In this document: piece by piece, positions 42,185 to 50,343 of the stretch
How positions within the stretch are numbered: the first letter of the stretch is position 1
Layout: every line of letters starts with the position of its first letter
Source of the DNA: Pseudomonadota bacterium
GTDB taxonomy: Bacteria > Pseudomonadota > Gammaproteobacteria > Burkholderiales > Thiobacillaceae
Direction of reading: 5' to 3'
DNA: 64,000 bases
Assembly (NCBI GenBank): GCA_021847835.1
Contig: JAJZPR010000004.1
Location: 62,001-126,000 of the forward strand
The notes under the pieces: model-generated
Seen by the model: only the letters and a program-made list of their open reading frames with translations
Told to the model about the DNA's origin: nothing
Database searches by the model: none
Position numbers and translations under genes: made by a program

Positions 42185-42440
42185 GGTTGAATCCTGCTTT
42201 TCGGAGCCGCCTCGCTTTGTGAGGCTGGAGGGCGCGCGCCCGAAGGGCTTCACGCGGGGTTTCGGCGGGTTTGCAAGCCGGCATGACAGACGGGGTTTCG
42301 CGGTCGTGGAATACCGCAGGGAGCGCAGCGACTGAGGATATGCCGCGAAAGCCGCGCCGGCTGGCGTGACGGGTTGCTTTCCCGCCGCCGCGTGAAAGCG
42401 CCTGGAAGCCTTGGGCGGCTCCGAAAAGCAGGATTCAACC
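42185..42440. repeat. 256-bp segment bounded by perfect 27-bp inverted repeats
   Basis: The first arm starts GGTTGAATCCTGCTTTTCGG (42185-42211); its exact complement is at 42414-42440. Inside are further imperfect inverted pairs (GCTTCACGCGG with CCGCGTGAAAGC) and a repeated GGGGTTTCG. No ORF is convincing inside. It may be a MITE-like element, a structured RNA, or a single-strand origin. No flanking duplication was seen. Confidence 0.6.
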
Positions 42441-42545
42441 CAGGGCTGGGAGACACAAACGGTGTTTTCACCGGCACAGCGCGGGAATCCGCGCCAGAAA
42501 TGCTTTCAGGCGCGCGCAGCGCATCAAAACCGCAGTTGCAGTGCG

Positions 42546-42573
42546 AAAAAAACCCCGCCGAAGCGGGGTTCTG
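42546..42573 (-). terminator. terminator of the trbJ/trbL operon
   Basis: ACCCCGC-ttcg-GCGGGGT followed by TTTTTT on the minus strand, directly after the trbL stop. Confidence 0.85.
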
Positions 42574-42581
42574 TCTGATTG

Positions 42582-43568
42582 CTACTTGTCGCCGGGTGGC
42601 TTCGGCGTGCCTGACGGCTTCTGCGGCATCTTCGTCGCAGACAGCCTGCTCATGATGACCGCTCCGACGCTGCCTGCACCTGCACCGCCACCGCCGATCA
42701 TTGCTGCCGCCAGGTCGTCGGCTCTAAACAACATGAACGCGACGAAGACGATGACTGCAGCCGACGCCATGAACGCCCCGATCTTCGCTGCGATTTCTTG
42801 CATAAGCGGCACATCGGGGTCGCGGCTCATCGCCGCGATGCTGTCGGTGAACACTTCAATAGAGTTCACGGCGATCATCGCAATCGTGATGCCGACGACG
42901 AGCGCGAAACCCTGACTCAGCATGAATTGAAGCCAGTTTCTCGCCAGGTGCGACATCGGTGAGAACGGCATCCATGCGATCAGCAGCGGGCCGAAGATGA
43001 TCCCGATGTGCAGCGCCAGAAGTGGGCCGTAGAGCGCGAAGATCAGCGCGACGGACAGCAGGATCGCGAGCACGAAGAGCACAAGCTCGATCAGTGCTTG
43101 CGTGAGCGCCGAAACAAGCATGCCGCCGAAGCTCTCTTTGCTTGTCACGAAAGCTATTGCTTTCTCAACCACGGAACGCTCGTCCGGGTTCCTGGCATTC
43201 GGGAACATCGCAGTCGTGAGTTTTGTAATAGTCTCACTGATTGCGTCGGGGCCGCTCGACGCCCCGCCGGTTTTCAAGATCGGCTCAGTCAGCCCGGCGC
43301 TGAAAAACTTGCCCGCCGCATCCATCGTGCTCTTCCAGTTGTCGCCGGCGAGCAGCGACATTGGAATGATGAGGATCAGACCGGCACGCACGAAGCGAGC
43401 AAGCGCGCCGGATACCTCCCCCATCCACCACTGATAAACGGCGAACAGCAGCGCGAGAACGAACGCCAGCGCGAGCATCTGCAGCGCAATCGGAATAAAG
43501 ACAGTGTGCAGCTTCTCGGCTGACTCGATAAGCGGGCTCAAGAGCCCGGCGATGTCTCCAAGCGCCAT
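42582..43568 (-). CDS. trbL: TrbL/VirB6-like T4SS inner-membrane protein
   Basis: 328 residues, five to six membrane helices including LIELVLFVLAILLSVALIFA and the long hydrophobic block LLALHIGIIFGPLLIAWMPF, followed by AFALVVGITIAMIAVN. This is the TrbL/VirB6 pattern: N-terminal periplasmic loop, conserved FGPLLIAW region and a Gly/Ala/Pro tail. It would form part of the DNA translocation path. It starts 2 bp after the 88-residue gene, in the TrbJ operon. Confidence 0.8.
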   Translation of the reverse strand: MALGDIAGLLSPLIESAEKLHTVFIPIALQMLALAFVLALLFAVYQWWMGEVSGALARFVRAGLILIIPMSLLAGDNWKSTMDAAGKFFSAGLTEPILKTGGASSGPDAISETITKLTTAMFPNARNPDERSVVEKAIAFVTSKESFGGMLVSALTQALIELVLFVLAILLSVALIFALYGPLLALHIGIIFGPLLIAWMPFSPMSHLARNWLQFMLSQGFALVVGITIAMIAVNSIEVFTDSIAAMSRDPDVPLMQEIAAKIGAFMASAAVIVFVAFMLFRADDLAAAMIGGGGAGAGSVGAVIMSRLSATKMPQKPSGTPKPPGDK

Positions 43569-43570
43569 TT

Positions 43571-43837
43571 TCAGCCTCCGAAAATCAGGTCATACAAGAG
43601 CCACACGTAGCACGCGAGCGAGAACGGCGCGAGCATCGTGAGGCGTGGGTTTTGCTGGGCGAAGTCAATCGCCCAAGCGCGCCAGTCGAAGCCGCCGCCG
43701 TTCTCGTCGTTCGCCGGGTCAAGCCCGGCTTCACGGCGGCGTGCTACCTCCGCCATCAGCTCCGCGCGCTCAGCTTCGCCGCGCTCGACAAGCCGGGCGA
43801 CGAGATCGACGACTTTTGCTTCAGCTTTCTCGTTCAT
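43571..43837 (-). CDS. small membrane protein between trbJ and trbL
   Basis: 88 residues from ATG overlapping the trbJ stop (TGATG), RBS AAAGGAGG. A charged, Glu/Arg-rich N-terminal region (VARLVERGEAERAELMAEV) is followed by one C-terminal membrane helix (MLAPFSLACYVWLLYDLIF). Unknown family. Its position matches where small entry-exclusion or TrbK-like genes often lie, but it lacks a lipoprotein signal. Confidence 0.55.
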   Translation of the reverse strand: MNEKAEAKVVDLVARLVERGEAERAELMAEVARRREAGLDPANDENGGGFDWRAWAIDFAQQNPRLTMLAPFSLACYVWLLYDLIFGG

Positions 43838-44601
43838 CACTTGCCTCCTTTCGCGAACTCGTGCGGCAGCGGCAAGCGCGTCACCGGCGGCGCTTCAAGC
43901 TCTTTGCGCTTGATTGCGTCCATCAGCTCGGCTTCGCGCTTCTGCACGCGCTCAAGTTCTGCTTGCTTCAGCGCAGCTTCTCGCGCGGCATTCGCGTTGG
44001 CCGTGTGAATCGAGTCGCCGATCAGCCCCAGGACGGCCTGCATCTTGACGTTCTGGCCGGCGAGGAACTGGATGCCCTTCACGTTGGCGTCGATGCTCTT
44101 CACCTCCTCGGCCTGCCGCTGCACGTCGGCAGAAACTTCGGCCAGGCGCTTGAGCTTGGCCTGTTCCTGCTCGTAGGTCTGCTGGTAGATGCCGCCATGC
44201 CTGTAGGCCGCCTCGGCCTTGTATCGAAGCAGCTCGGACGGCGGAATCTTGAGCCTCGCGGCGTCCTGCTGCGCCTTCCTGAGCACAGCTTCGGCATCCT
44301 GGTAAACCTGCGTCGCCTGGCTCATGACGGTGTACGCCTCGGCCATCTTCTCCACCTGGTCGATGGGAAGCCCGGTCATCTGCGAAACCACGTCAGGCGA
44401 AAGCTGCCGAAGCATCTGCATGGTGGCCTGCGCCGTCATCAGCGTGTTCGATGTGGTCTGCACGGCCTCGCCGACCTGAGCCACCAGCTCTATATGGTTG
44501 AGGAGCTGAGTCACTTCGGTAGCGCCGCCGGTGGCGCCGCCGCCGGCGTGGGCGCTGGCGGAAGTGAGCGAGACGAGAAAAATCGTGATGTGCTTCTTCA
44601 T
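43837..44601 (-). CDS. trbJ: TrbJ/VirB5-like pilus-associated protein
   Basis: 254 residues, signal peptide (MKKHITIFLVSLTSASAHA) and a long helical mature part (EVTQLLNHIELVAQVGEAVQ, QEQAKLKRLAEVSADVQRQAEE), as in TrbJ/VirB5 proteins that sit at the pilus tip and contact recipients. The tail EAPPVTRLPLPHEF resembles that of the 40523 protein. RBS CAGGAGAAACAG. Part of a six- or seven-gene unit ending in trbL. Confidence 0.75.
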   Translation of the reverse strand: MKKHITIFLVSLTSASAHAGGGATGGATEVTQLLNHIELVAQVGEAVQTTSNTLMTAQATMQMLRQLSPDVVSQMTGLPIDQVEKMAEAYTVMSQATQVYQDAEAVLRKAQQDAARLKIPPSELLRYKAEAAYRHGGIYQQTYEQEQAKLKRLAEVSADVQRQAEEVKSIDANVKGIQFLAGQNVKMQAVLGLIGDSIHTANANAAREAALKQAELERVQKREAELMDAIKRKELEAPPVTRLPLPHEFAKGGK

Positions 44602-44771
44602 TTCTGTTTCTCCTGTTGAGTGGCGGCGCGGCGGGCTGCTTCGAGTACGTTGCACGCGGGCTTACGATGTTTGTCACGGGCGCGTGCGGCTTCGAGCACG
44701 CTGCGATAGCGCGACGTGCGGAGCGGCAGCGGGTGAGTAACGATCAAGTCTGTTGATTGCGTTGTGCCCAT
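44598..44771 (-). CDS. 57-residue basic protein upstream of trbJ
   Basis: ATG 2 bp after the preceding stop, RBS AAAGGATTTTTGAA; its stop overlaps the trbJ ATG (ATGA). Sequence is basic, with a repeated VLEAARAR/VLEAARRA motif. No membrane or signal segment. Family unknown; coding is supported by tight packing on both sides. Confidence 0.45.
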   Translation of the reverse strand: MGTTQSTDLIVTHPLPLRTSRYRSVLEAARARDKHRKPACNVLEAARRAATQQEKQK

Positions 44772-44772
44772 T

Positions 44773-45093
44773 TCAAAAATCCTTTCTCCACGCAAACCCG
44801 CGCGGCGTGATGACGATGTTTTTTGAGATCGCTGCACCGACGAGACCGCCGACGACCCAGCTCGCGAGATCGCCTGTATCGAAATGGCGGTCTGTTGATT
44901 CTTTCAGCACGCCGACAGCGGTCGCGGCAGCGATGCCGGCGGGCGGGCGGTCGAAATACTGAGAGACGCCAAATGACAGCGCGCCGCCGAGCGCAACATG
45001 CGCGATCTTGTCGTTCGGGTGCTCTTTCCAGTCCACCGCCGCTGCCGGCGAGGCGGCAGCGGCGGCGACGAGAACGAAAATGATCTTCTTCAT
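44773..45093 (-). CDS. exported protein, YfiM/DUF2279-like pattern
   Basis: 106 residues, signal peptide (MKKIIFVLVAAAAASPAAA). The motifs DKIAHVALGGALSFG and GVLKESTDRHFDTGDLASW (Lys-Glu then Asp) resemble small DUF2279/YfiM-type proteins, with two hydrophobic stretches. Located in the trb operon between a glycine-zipper protein and the 57-residue gene. Role unknown. Confidence 0.5.
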   Translation of the reverse strand: MKKIIFVLVAAAAASPAAAVDWKEHPNDKIAHVALGGALSFGVSQYFDRPPAGIAAATAVGVLKESTDRHFDTGDLASWVVGGLVGAAISKNIVITPRGFAWRKDF

Positions 45094-45106
45094 CGCCGCC
45101 CCCGAT

Positions 45107-45544
45107 TTAGCGGTTCGCGGCGTTGAACGAGTTGACGAGCGACAGCGGCACGAAAACATCGCGTCCGCCGCTCGTGCGCAGCGTGTAGCCCGTCAAAGTC
45201 CGCTCGGTGATGTCGCGGCAAGTCTGGGTCGGTGCGCTGTTGCCGTTGCCGCCGATGGCGCCGCCGGCCTGTGCGCCGAGCGTTGCGCCAATCGCGGCGG
45301 CTGCCGCTTGCCCGCTGCCTTTGCCGACCTGGCTGCCGGCTCCGCCGCCGAGGATCGCGCCGAGCGCCGGGCCGAGCCAGCCGCCCGACGGTGCGTTGCT
45401 GGTGCATTCGGTGCGGGTGGTCGATGTGAACGCCGGCGTGATGCTGATTGCTTGCTCGATGACCTGCGCGGCTTGTGCGTGAGCCGCGCCTGCAGCGAAG
45501 AGCGAAGCGAGCAGCACGGCGGTGGTGATGGTGTTTTTGGTCAT
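45107..45544 (-). CDS. exported glycine-zipper protein
   Basis: 145 residues from ATG with RBS AAAGGAATTGA. Signal peptide (MTKNTITTAVLLASLFAAGA), then LGAILGGGAGSQVGKGSGQA and GATLGAQAGGAIGG, a glycine-zipper pair like the 17-kDa surface antigen family, with two cysteines flanking (TECTS, QTCRD). Probably outer-membrane or periplasmic. It may support the mating channel in place of a missing core component. Confidence 0.6.
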   Translation of the reverse strand: MTKNTITTAVLLASLFAAGAAHAQAAQVIEQAISITPAFTSTTRTECTSNAPSGGWLGPALGAILGGGAGSQVGKGSGQAAAAAIGATLGAQAGGAIGGNGNSAPTQTCRDITERTLTGYTLRTSGGRDVFVPLSLVNSFNAANR

Positions 45545-45545
45545 T

Positions 45546-45728
45546 TCAATTCCTTTCTTGAAGCTGTTGAAGATGTTCAGATTTGTGCTCGATCTCGCCG
45601 TCGAGCGGCGCTGAGGTTGACAACACTGCAACCAGCCAGGCGCCGAACAGCACTGCGTTGATGAGCAGGCTGATCGCGAGGAGCTGGCCGCACGTCAGAT
45701 CGAGCAAGCGGTTAAAAATGTTGTTCAT
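45546..45728 (-). CDS. 60-residue single-span membrane protein
   Basis: ATG with RBS GGAAAGGAACC. One membrane helix (QLLAISLLINAVLFGAWLVAVL) and a charged C-terminal tail (EIEHKSEHLQQLQERN). First gene of the trb operon, one base from the glycine-zipper gene, preceded by block copy C and a strong hairpin. No family recognised. Confidence 0.55.
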   Translation of the reverse strand: MNNIFNRLLDLTCGQLLAISLLINAVLFGAWLVAVLSTSAPLDGEIEHKSEHLQQLQERN

Positions 45729-45766
45729 GGTTCCTTTCCTCCCCGGCGTTGATGCCGGGGATACCT

Positions 45767-45787
45767 ACTTCAGCGAAAAACGGAAGC
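45767..45787 (-). repeat. conserved 5'-UTR block, copy C
   Basis: GCTTC-CGTTTTTCGCT-GAAGT, 39 bp before the ATG at 45728, directly after the relaxase terminator. Hairpin CCCCGGC-loop-GCCGGGG at 45741-45760 follows. Confidence 0.75.
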
Positions 45788-45789
45788 GC

Positions 45790-45820
45790 AAAAAAACCCG
45801 GCGCGGTGGCCGGGTTGTGG
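45790..45820 (-). terminator. relaxase gene terminator
   Basis: AACCCGGCc-accg-cGCCGGGTT followed by TTTTTGCG on the minus strand. A short GGATGGTTT tandem repeat (45823-45843) lies between it and the relaxase stop. Confidence 0.8.
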
Positions 45821-45850
45821 ATGGTTTGGATGGTTTGGATGGTTGCGGAG

Positions 45851-48800
45851 TCAGCGTTCGAGGCCGCGATCTGTCGCTTTCTGAGCGTCTTTCACCTTCG
45901 TTTCGAGCTTGTCGCGTGCTTCGCTGCGCATGCTGCGTGTCTCAATCGCTGCTGAAAGCTTTGCGCGGATTGCTTCTTGAGTCGAAGCGCCGCGCCAGCC
46001 TTCGGCGTTGAGGCCGGACATCACCTTGTCCTGGGCCTTCGCCCACAGCTTGCCGACGCCCGACGTTTCTTTCGAGCGCATGCGGTCGCGCAGCTCGTCG
46101 CGGTCGCGGCCTGCGATCTTCTGTCCGACGGTATCGTGGCCGACGATGACGCGCTCGCCGATTTTGATATTCGTCTTGATGCCAAAGACTTCGAGCTTCT
46201 TGTCAACGACAACCGCTGTTTTGGTCGTCGCGCCGAGCGTCTTCGCCTGGCGGAGCTGGACTTCGCGCACGCGGCCGTGAAGCTCCGGGTGAAAGGTCTT
46301 TCCGTTGTTGTATGACAAATAGCGGTCGCCCTTGCTGTCGAACTCCCAGCGCGCCTTGCCTTTCTCGATATCTTTCGCGATCTTTGCCGGCTCCGGCATC
46401 TGGCCTTTCGTCTTGAGGGCTTTGGCGGCGAGGTCGCCGTCGCGCCGCTTCTCGTCTCCGGTGCGGTTGTCGCGAGAGCGCCGGTCATGCGCGGCAGCGC
46501 GAAGCGCGGCGTTTGCGTAGCGTTCTTCGGCGCGGTCCTTTGCCTGTTGGTCGCCGGTGCGCTCGGCCGCCTGCAGCTCGGCTCGTGCATCGTCAAGATC
46601 CTTTTCAAGCTCCCGTCGCTCGTCGCCAGGCTGGTCACGAGGCTGGTCGCCAGGCTGACGCTCAGGCTGACGCGGCTCGTCGGCTCGTGTGAAGCGCGGG
46701 CCGTCGGCGGCGGCGTCTGCGCGCTTGTAGTCTGCGGCACTGTCTTTGTCGCGCGCCCGGCTCATCTCTTTCTGCAGCTCGTCGCGCTGAGCGCTGGTGT
46801 GGTGATAAGTCATGCTCTCGCGGTGTCGGCTGGCGGCGACGTACGACAAGCTTCGGTCGCTCATTGCGGAGTCGTGTACGACGTGCGCGCGGTCGATTGT
46901 GACGCCCTGGCTCTTGTGAACAGTGGCGCAGTACGCATGATCGACGTGCTTGTATTGCTTGTCCGAGATCGTCAGTTCTTTGCCGTCGCCATCGCGCTTG
47001 AGCGTGAGCTTGCCGTCGCGGGCCTCGGTGACAGTCCACGTTTGGCCGTTCTTTACTTGTAGCGACTTGTCGTTTTGCAGTGTGATGACGCGATCCCCGG
47101 CTGCAAACTGCTTGTCTTTCTCTGCCGCGTCCTTTGTCGGCTGCGTCGTAAAACGGGCGTCTTCGCCCTTCAAGATGCCATGCTCACGGGCCAGGGCGCG
47201 TGCTTCGGAGTTGATCGCGGCAACGTCGGCGCGGCGTGCGGCGAGCGCCATGCTGCTTTTGCCTTCGCGCAGGTCAGAAACGACGTTCTGTGCGATCTCC
47301 CGGCGTGCCGCGTCGGTGTCGGAGTGCTCTTTCAGGTAGCCCCGTTCTTGCATGATTTCGACTGCTCTGCCGGCGTCGCCGGCCTTGAGCGCCAGGACCA
47401 TCTCTTTGTCTCGGTCATCGTGCTGGCGGCGGATCTCGTTCATCTCAGCGTGAACCCCAGCGGCTTCACGCATGCAGCGCATGGCGCCGCCGGCGTCGAT
47501 GGGCTGGAGCTGGCGGGTGTCGCCCACGAGCACGAGCTTTGCCCCGGCGGCGTAGCAGTGGTCTTTGAGCTGCGCCATGAGCCGGCTGCCGGCCATGCCG
47601 GCTTCGTCCACGACGACGACGGTTTGCCGGTCGAGCTGCAGTTCGCCTTTGTCGAGGCGGTTGAGCGTCGAATGAATGGTGTCTGACTTGATGCCTGAGC
47701 CTTCCTCAAGGCCCGAGGCCGCTTTGCCGGCGAGCGCGCAGCCGACGACTTGATTCCCGTCGCGCTCCCAGGCTTCACGGGCCGCGCCGAGCATGTACGA
47801 CTTGCCCGCGCCGGCCGTCCCCTCGACGATGGCGAAGCTGCGGCCGTTGTCTGTGATGTGCGCCAGTGCGTTTTTCTGCTCGTCGGCAAGCGTCCGTTTT
47901 GCTGTGACGGATTCGAGCGTCGCGGCGGAAACGCGGGCGTTCGTCTCGGTGTTCGCTGCGCGGGCGGCGTAGTCTGCAAGCCCTTTCTCGATCTCCAGCA
48001 TCTCCCTAGAAGTCCAGCGTTCTTCGCCGTCCCGGCCGACAAGCTGCACCAGTTCGCCGGACTTACGCAGCTCTTCGAGCTTTGCGAGCGCCCCGTCGAT
48101 GCCGCCGCCGCCGGAGGTCTGCGCCTGCTCGAAAGCATGGCGTTCGATCTGCTGGCGGGTGAGGGTTGAGGCTTCTGAAAACGCGCGTTCCGTGAGCTTT
48201 GCGGGGTCGCGTTCGGGGGTTGGTGCGGACTTCAGGGACTCGGCAGAAAACCCGTGCTCCTGTGCGGCGGCGCGGGCCGATTCGAAAGCCGTGGCGCGTG
48301 GGTTGTCGGCCTTCTTCTCGCGGGTGTTCAACGAGTGAATATCACGCTCGGCCGGCGATGTGCGGCCGGTCGCGGCTGCGGCTGCGGCGATCTCGGCGGA
48401 GCGGCTTGAAAGCTGATTTTCAAGCTCGGGCGGGAAGCCGGCAAGGCGGAAGCTCTTGCCGTCGCGGTCGATCTGGAAGCCGAGGCGCTCAAGCTCGCGG
48501 GCGAACTCGGCACGGTATGCGGTGCCGATGGCGTGCGCGTGCCGGGTGTCGAAGTCGATCCGCTTGCCGTTTTCTGAGATATTCGAGACGACCGCGTGCG
48601 TGTGCAAGTGCGGCTCGCCGGCCCTGTTTGAGCTGTGCTCGAAGGTGGCGGCGGCGATCTCGTGGTGCGGGATTTTCGTCGCGCCTGCGTGGCCTTCTCT
48701 TTGGACAAAAGCGCCGGACTGCTCGGCGTATGAAAGGGCCTTCTCGACCGCGCGTTGCTGGGCTTCGCTGATTGCGCGCTGCAGCTCTGGAGAGCCGGAA

Positions 48801-49114
48801 GCCCAGGCGATTGAGACGGACTTCGGCGCGTTGAAAACGAGGTCGTAGCCCGGCTTGTGGCGGTCTTCGCCGGCGTTGTTCGACAGCTTCTCGCCTGTGC
48901 GCGGGTCGTGGCCGGTCAGCGCTTTCACGAGGTCGCCGCGCTGCACTTGCTGCCCGGCAAAACCGCGTTTCTCAGCGAAGGCGCCGACCCAGCGGCCGGC
49001 GGGTTCGTCGTGCTGGCGGGCGTTCGGGTCTTCCGCGCCGACTTGGTAATTTTCGTAATATCCGGCGACTTTATTCACGTCCGCGCCGGCTCCGATTGAT
49101 TTGACTGCGAGCAT
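45851..49114 (-). CDS. MOBF conjugative relaxase-helicase (TrwC/TraI type)
   Basis: 1087 residues, RBS GCAGGAGGGGGTAAGC. Relaxase domain 1-300: catalytic Tyr cluster near GYYENY, three-His metal motif [12 protein letters not shown]. Helicase domain: Walker [16 protein letters not shown], Walker [12 protein letters not shown], later motifs VHKSQGVT and [11 protein letters not shown] charged C-terminal tail of about 250 residues follows. It nicks oriT, unwinds and pilots the strand into the recipient. Downstream of TrwA-like and TrwB-like genes in R388 order. Confidence 0.95.
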   Translation of the reverse strand: MLAVKSIGAGADVNKVAGYYENYQVGAEDPNARQHDEPAGRWVGAFAEKRGFAGQQVQRGDLVKALTGHDPRTGEKLSNNAGEDRHKPGYDLVFNAPKSVSIAWASGSPELQRAISEAQQRAVEKALSYAEQSGAFVQREGHAGATKIPHHEIAAATFEHSSNRAGEPHLHTHAVVSNISENGKRIDFDTRHAHAIGTAYRAEFARELERLGFQIDRDGKSFRLAGFPPELENQLSSRSAEIAAAAAATGRTSPAERDIHSLNTREKKADNPRATAFESARAAAQEHGFSAESLKSAPTPERDPAKLTERAFSEASTLTRQQIERHAFEQAQTSGGGGIDGALAKLEELRKSGELVQLVGRDGEERWTSREMLEIEKGLADYAARAANTETNARVSAATLESVTAKRTLADEQKNALAHITDNGRSFAIVEGTAGAGKSYMLGAAREAWERDGNQVVGCALAGKAASGLEEGSGIKSDTIHSTLNRLDKGELQLDRQTVVVVDEAGMAGSRLMAQLKDHCYAAGAKLVLVGDTRQLQPIDAGGAMRCMREAAGVHAEMNEIRRQHDDRDKEMVLALKAGDAGRAVEIMQERGYLKEHSDTDAARREIAQNVVSDLREGKSSMALAARRADVAAINSEARALAREHGILKGEDARFTTQPTKDAAEKDKQFAAGDRVITLQNDKSLQVKNGQTWTVTEARDGKLTLKRDGDGKELTISDKQYKHVDHAYCATVHKSQGVTIDRAHVVHDSAMSDRSLSYVAASRHRESMTYHHTSAQRDELQKEMSRARDKDSAADYKRADAAADGPRFTRADEPRQPERQPGDQPRDQPGDERRELEKDLDDARAELQAAERTGDQQAKDRAEERYANAALRAAAHDRRSRDNRTGDEKRRDGDLAAKALKTKGQMPEPAKIAKDIEKGKARWEFDSKGDRYLSYNNGKTFHPELHGRVREVQLRQAKTLGATTKTAVVVDKKLEVFGIKTNIKIGERVIVGHDTVGQKIAGRDRDELRDRMRSKETSGVGKLWAKAQDKVMSGLNAEGWRGASTQEAIRAKLSAAIETRSMRSEARDKLETKVKDAQKATDRGLER

Positions 49115-49116
49115 GC

Positions 49117-49305
49117 TTACCCCCTCCTGCTACGTGAAGAATTGCGCGGTTGCGGTTTCCATGACGGCGGCACGTACCGCTCGCAAGCGCCGCTCGGCTG
49201 AGAGATGCCGGCGAGACAAAAAATCTCGTTCTGTTCGCCGGCCATGCACGCGCTGCGGACATAGAAATTCAGGCAGTCGCGCTGCCGGCAGGTGGTCGGC
49301 TTCAC
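49117..49305 (-). CDS. Cys-rich 62-residue protein
   Basis: GTG start overlapping the stop of the 71-residue gene (GTGA), ending 2 bp before the relaxase ATG. Five Cys in the first 40 residues ([28 protein letters not shown]) suggest a small zinc finger or redox protein. Basic tail ([11 protein letters not shown]). Family unknown. Translational coupling at both ends supports coding. Confidence 0.5.
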   Translation of the reverse strand: MKPTTCRQRDCLNFYVRSACMAGEQNEIFCLAGISQPSGACERYVPPSWKPQPRNSSRSRRG

Positions 49306-49517
49306 CGCTCTTCTCCGGTTGTTCCAACGACGCCGTGGGCGGCGTCGAGAATCTGAGAAAGACGCGCGGCGGAAATGCCCCGCGCTTGAATCATTTTCAC
49401 GAGTTCGCGCTGCTCGGCTTCGCGGGCGGCGCGCTCGGCTTTTGCGAGCTGTGCGTCGATCTGCTTGATCTGGGCGGCGAGCTTTTCGCGGCGGGTTTTG
49501 AGTTTGGCGATGTCCAT
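49302..49517 (-). CDS. 71-residue coiled-coil accessory protein
   Basis: RBS AAAAGGAGCAAAACT. Strong heptad pattern (LKTRREKLAAQIKQIDAQLA, ERAAREAEQRELVK) and then an HTH-like segment (QARGISAARLSQILDAAHG) recalling H-NS-like or Ti-type TraD small proteins beside relaxases. It could bind oriT or the relaxase. Preceded by block copy D. Confidence 0.55.
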   Translation of the reverse strand: MDIAKLKTRREKLAAQIKQIDAQLAKAERAAREAEQRELVKMIQARGISAARLSQILDAAHGVVGTTGEER

Positions 49518-49561
49518 AGTTTTGCTCCTTTTGGTTGACTGCCGCCGGGCGGCGGCTACTT

Positions 49562-49582
49562 ACTTCTGCAAAAAGCGGAAGC
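49562..49582 (-). repeat. conserved 5'-UTR block, copy D
   Basis: GCTTC-CGCTTTTTGCA-GAAGT, 45 bp before the ATG at 49517. Hairpin GCCGCC-loop-GGCGGC at 49541-49556 follows, nearly the same as in copy A. Confidence 0.75.
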
Positions 49583-49584
49583 GA

Positions 49585-50082
49585 TCAGGCCGGCGGCCGG
49601 GGCGGGAATTTGGCAAGATCGACGCCCTGCGGGACGGGGCCGAAGCGGCGGGAATCGGTGGGGTCGGGCCATGCCTGGAACAGCACGAAGTAGCGCGACG
49701 CGGCGCGAACGAGAAACTGCGCGTCGTCCTCGTTTTGCCGTTTCTCGACGCCCTCGACGACGAGGCGGGCGCGGTATTCGCGGAAGCTAGGCACGCGCAG
49801 GAATTCGCCGAGTTGCTGCAAGAGCATGTCGAAGGCGCGGGCGCTGGCGGACAGTGACTCTTCGACTTCGCCGAGGCGTCTTTCGATGTCGGCGAGCCGA
49901 GAATCGTCAAAAGCCGGGGCGGCTGCAGGTGGTTGTTGCGGCTGCGGTTTTGAGACTGCGGCGCCGGTCAGCAGGATGCGCGCGAGGCGCGACTTCGGCA
50001 TGTTGAGAATCTTCGCTTGACGTTCCAGTTCAAGCAGCTCGTCGGCTTCGAGCCGAACGTCGATTTTGTGTGTTTTGCTCAT
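49585..50082 (-). CDS. TrwA-like ribbon-helix-helix oriT protein
   Basis: 165 residues, start with RBS GGAGCACGAC. The N-terminal RHH (KIDVRLEADELLELERQAKI, MPKSRLARILL) matches accessory DNA-binding proteins of MOBF systems; a coiled coil (DDSRLADIERRLGEVEESLS) and a C-terminal domain follow. It probably binds oriT and represses its own operon. Upstream of the relaxase, downstream of the coupling protein. Confidence 0.7.
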   Translation of the reverse strand: MSKTHKIDVRLEADELLELERQAKILNMPKSRLARILLTGAAVSKPQPQQPPAAAPAFDDSRLADIERRLGEVEESLSASARAFDMLLQQLGEFLRVPSFREYRARLVVEGVEKRQNEDDAQFLVRAASRYFVLFQAWPDPTDSRRFGPVPQGVDLAKFPPRPPA

Positions 50083-50131
50083 GTCGTGCTCCGTCAGAAT
50101 GTCGGACGGCGGAAAAGCCCGCCGCTACAGC

Positions 50132-50152
50132 ACTTCAGGCAAAAGCGGAAGT
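50132..50152 (-). repeat. conserved 5'-UTR block, copy E
   Basis: ACTTC-CGCTTTTGCCT-GAAGT, 50 bp before the ATG at 50082, with hairpin GGCGG-loop-CCGCC at 50108-50123. Confidence 0.75.
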
Positions 50153-50288
50153 AAAACGTCGGCGCACGTCGGGCAAGCGTCGGACAGCGGAAAGCCGCGT
50201 GGCTGCTGGGTTTGAGCCGCGCAGCGAGCGCACTCTGGTGGGTAGGGTGTATGAACTGAAAATGAATGCTGCTGACTGTGACCGCGCA

Positions 50289-50318
50289 CGAAAAAAAGCC
50301 CCGGCTTTGAGACCGGGG
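50289..50318 (-). terminator. coupling-protein gene terminator
   Basis: GCCCCGG-tctcaaag-CCGGGGC followed by TTTTTTTC on the minus strand, 26 bp after the stop. Confidence 0.85.
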
Positions 50319-50343
50319 CAAGGGCTGGCGCTGCGGAGAAGTT

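Noticed and set aside
45823-45843. GGATGGTTT triplicate as an origin or att site
   Set aside because: Only three short units located between the relaxase stop and its terminator; no other supporting signal.
50225-50265. TAGGGTGTATG as an F-like nic site
   Set aside because: A short match without the adjoining inverted repeat; kept only as the alternative to the 52460-52596 candidate.
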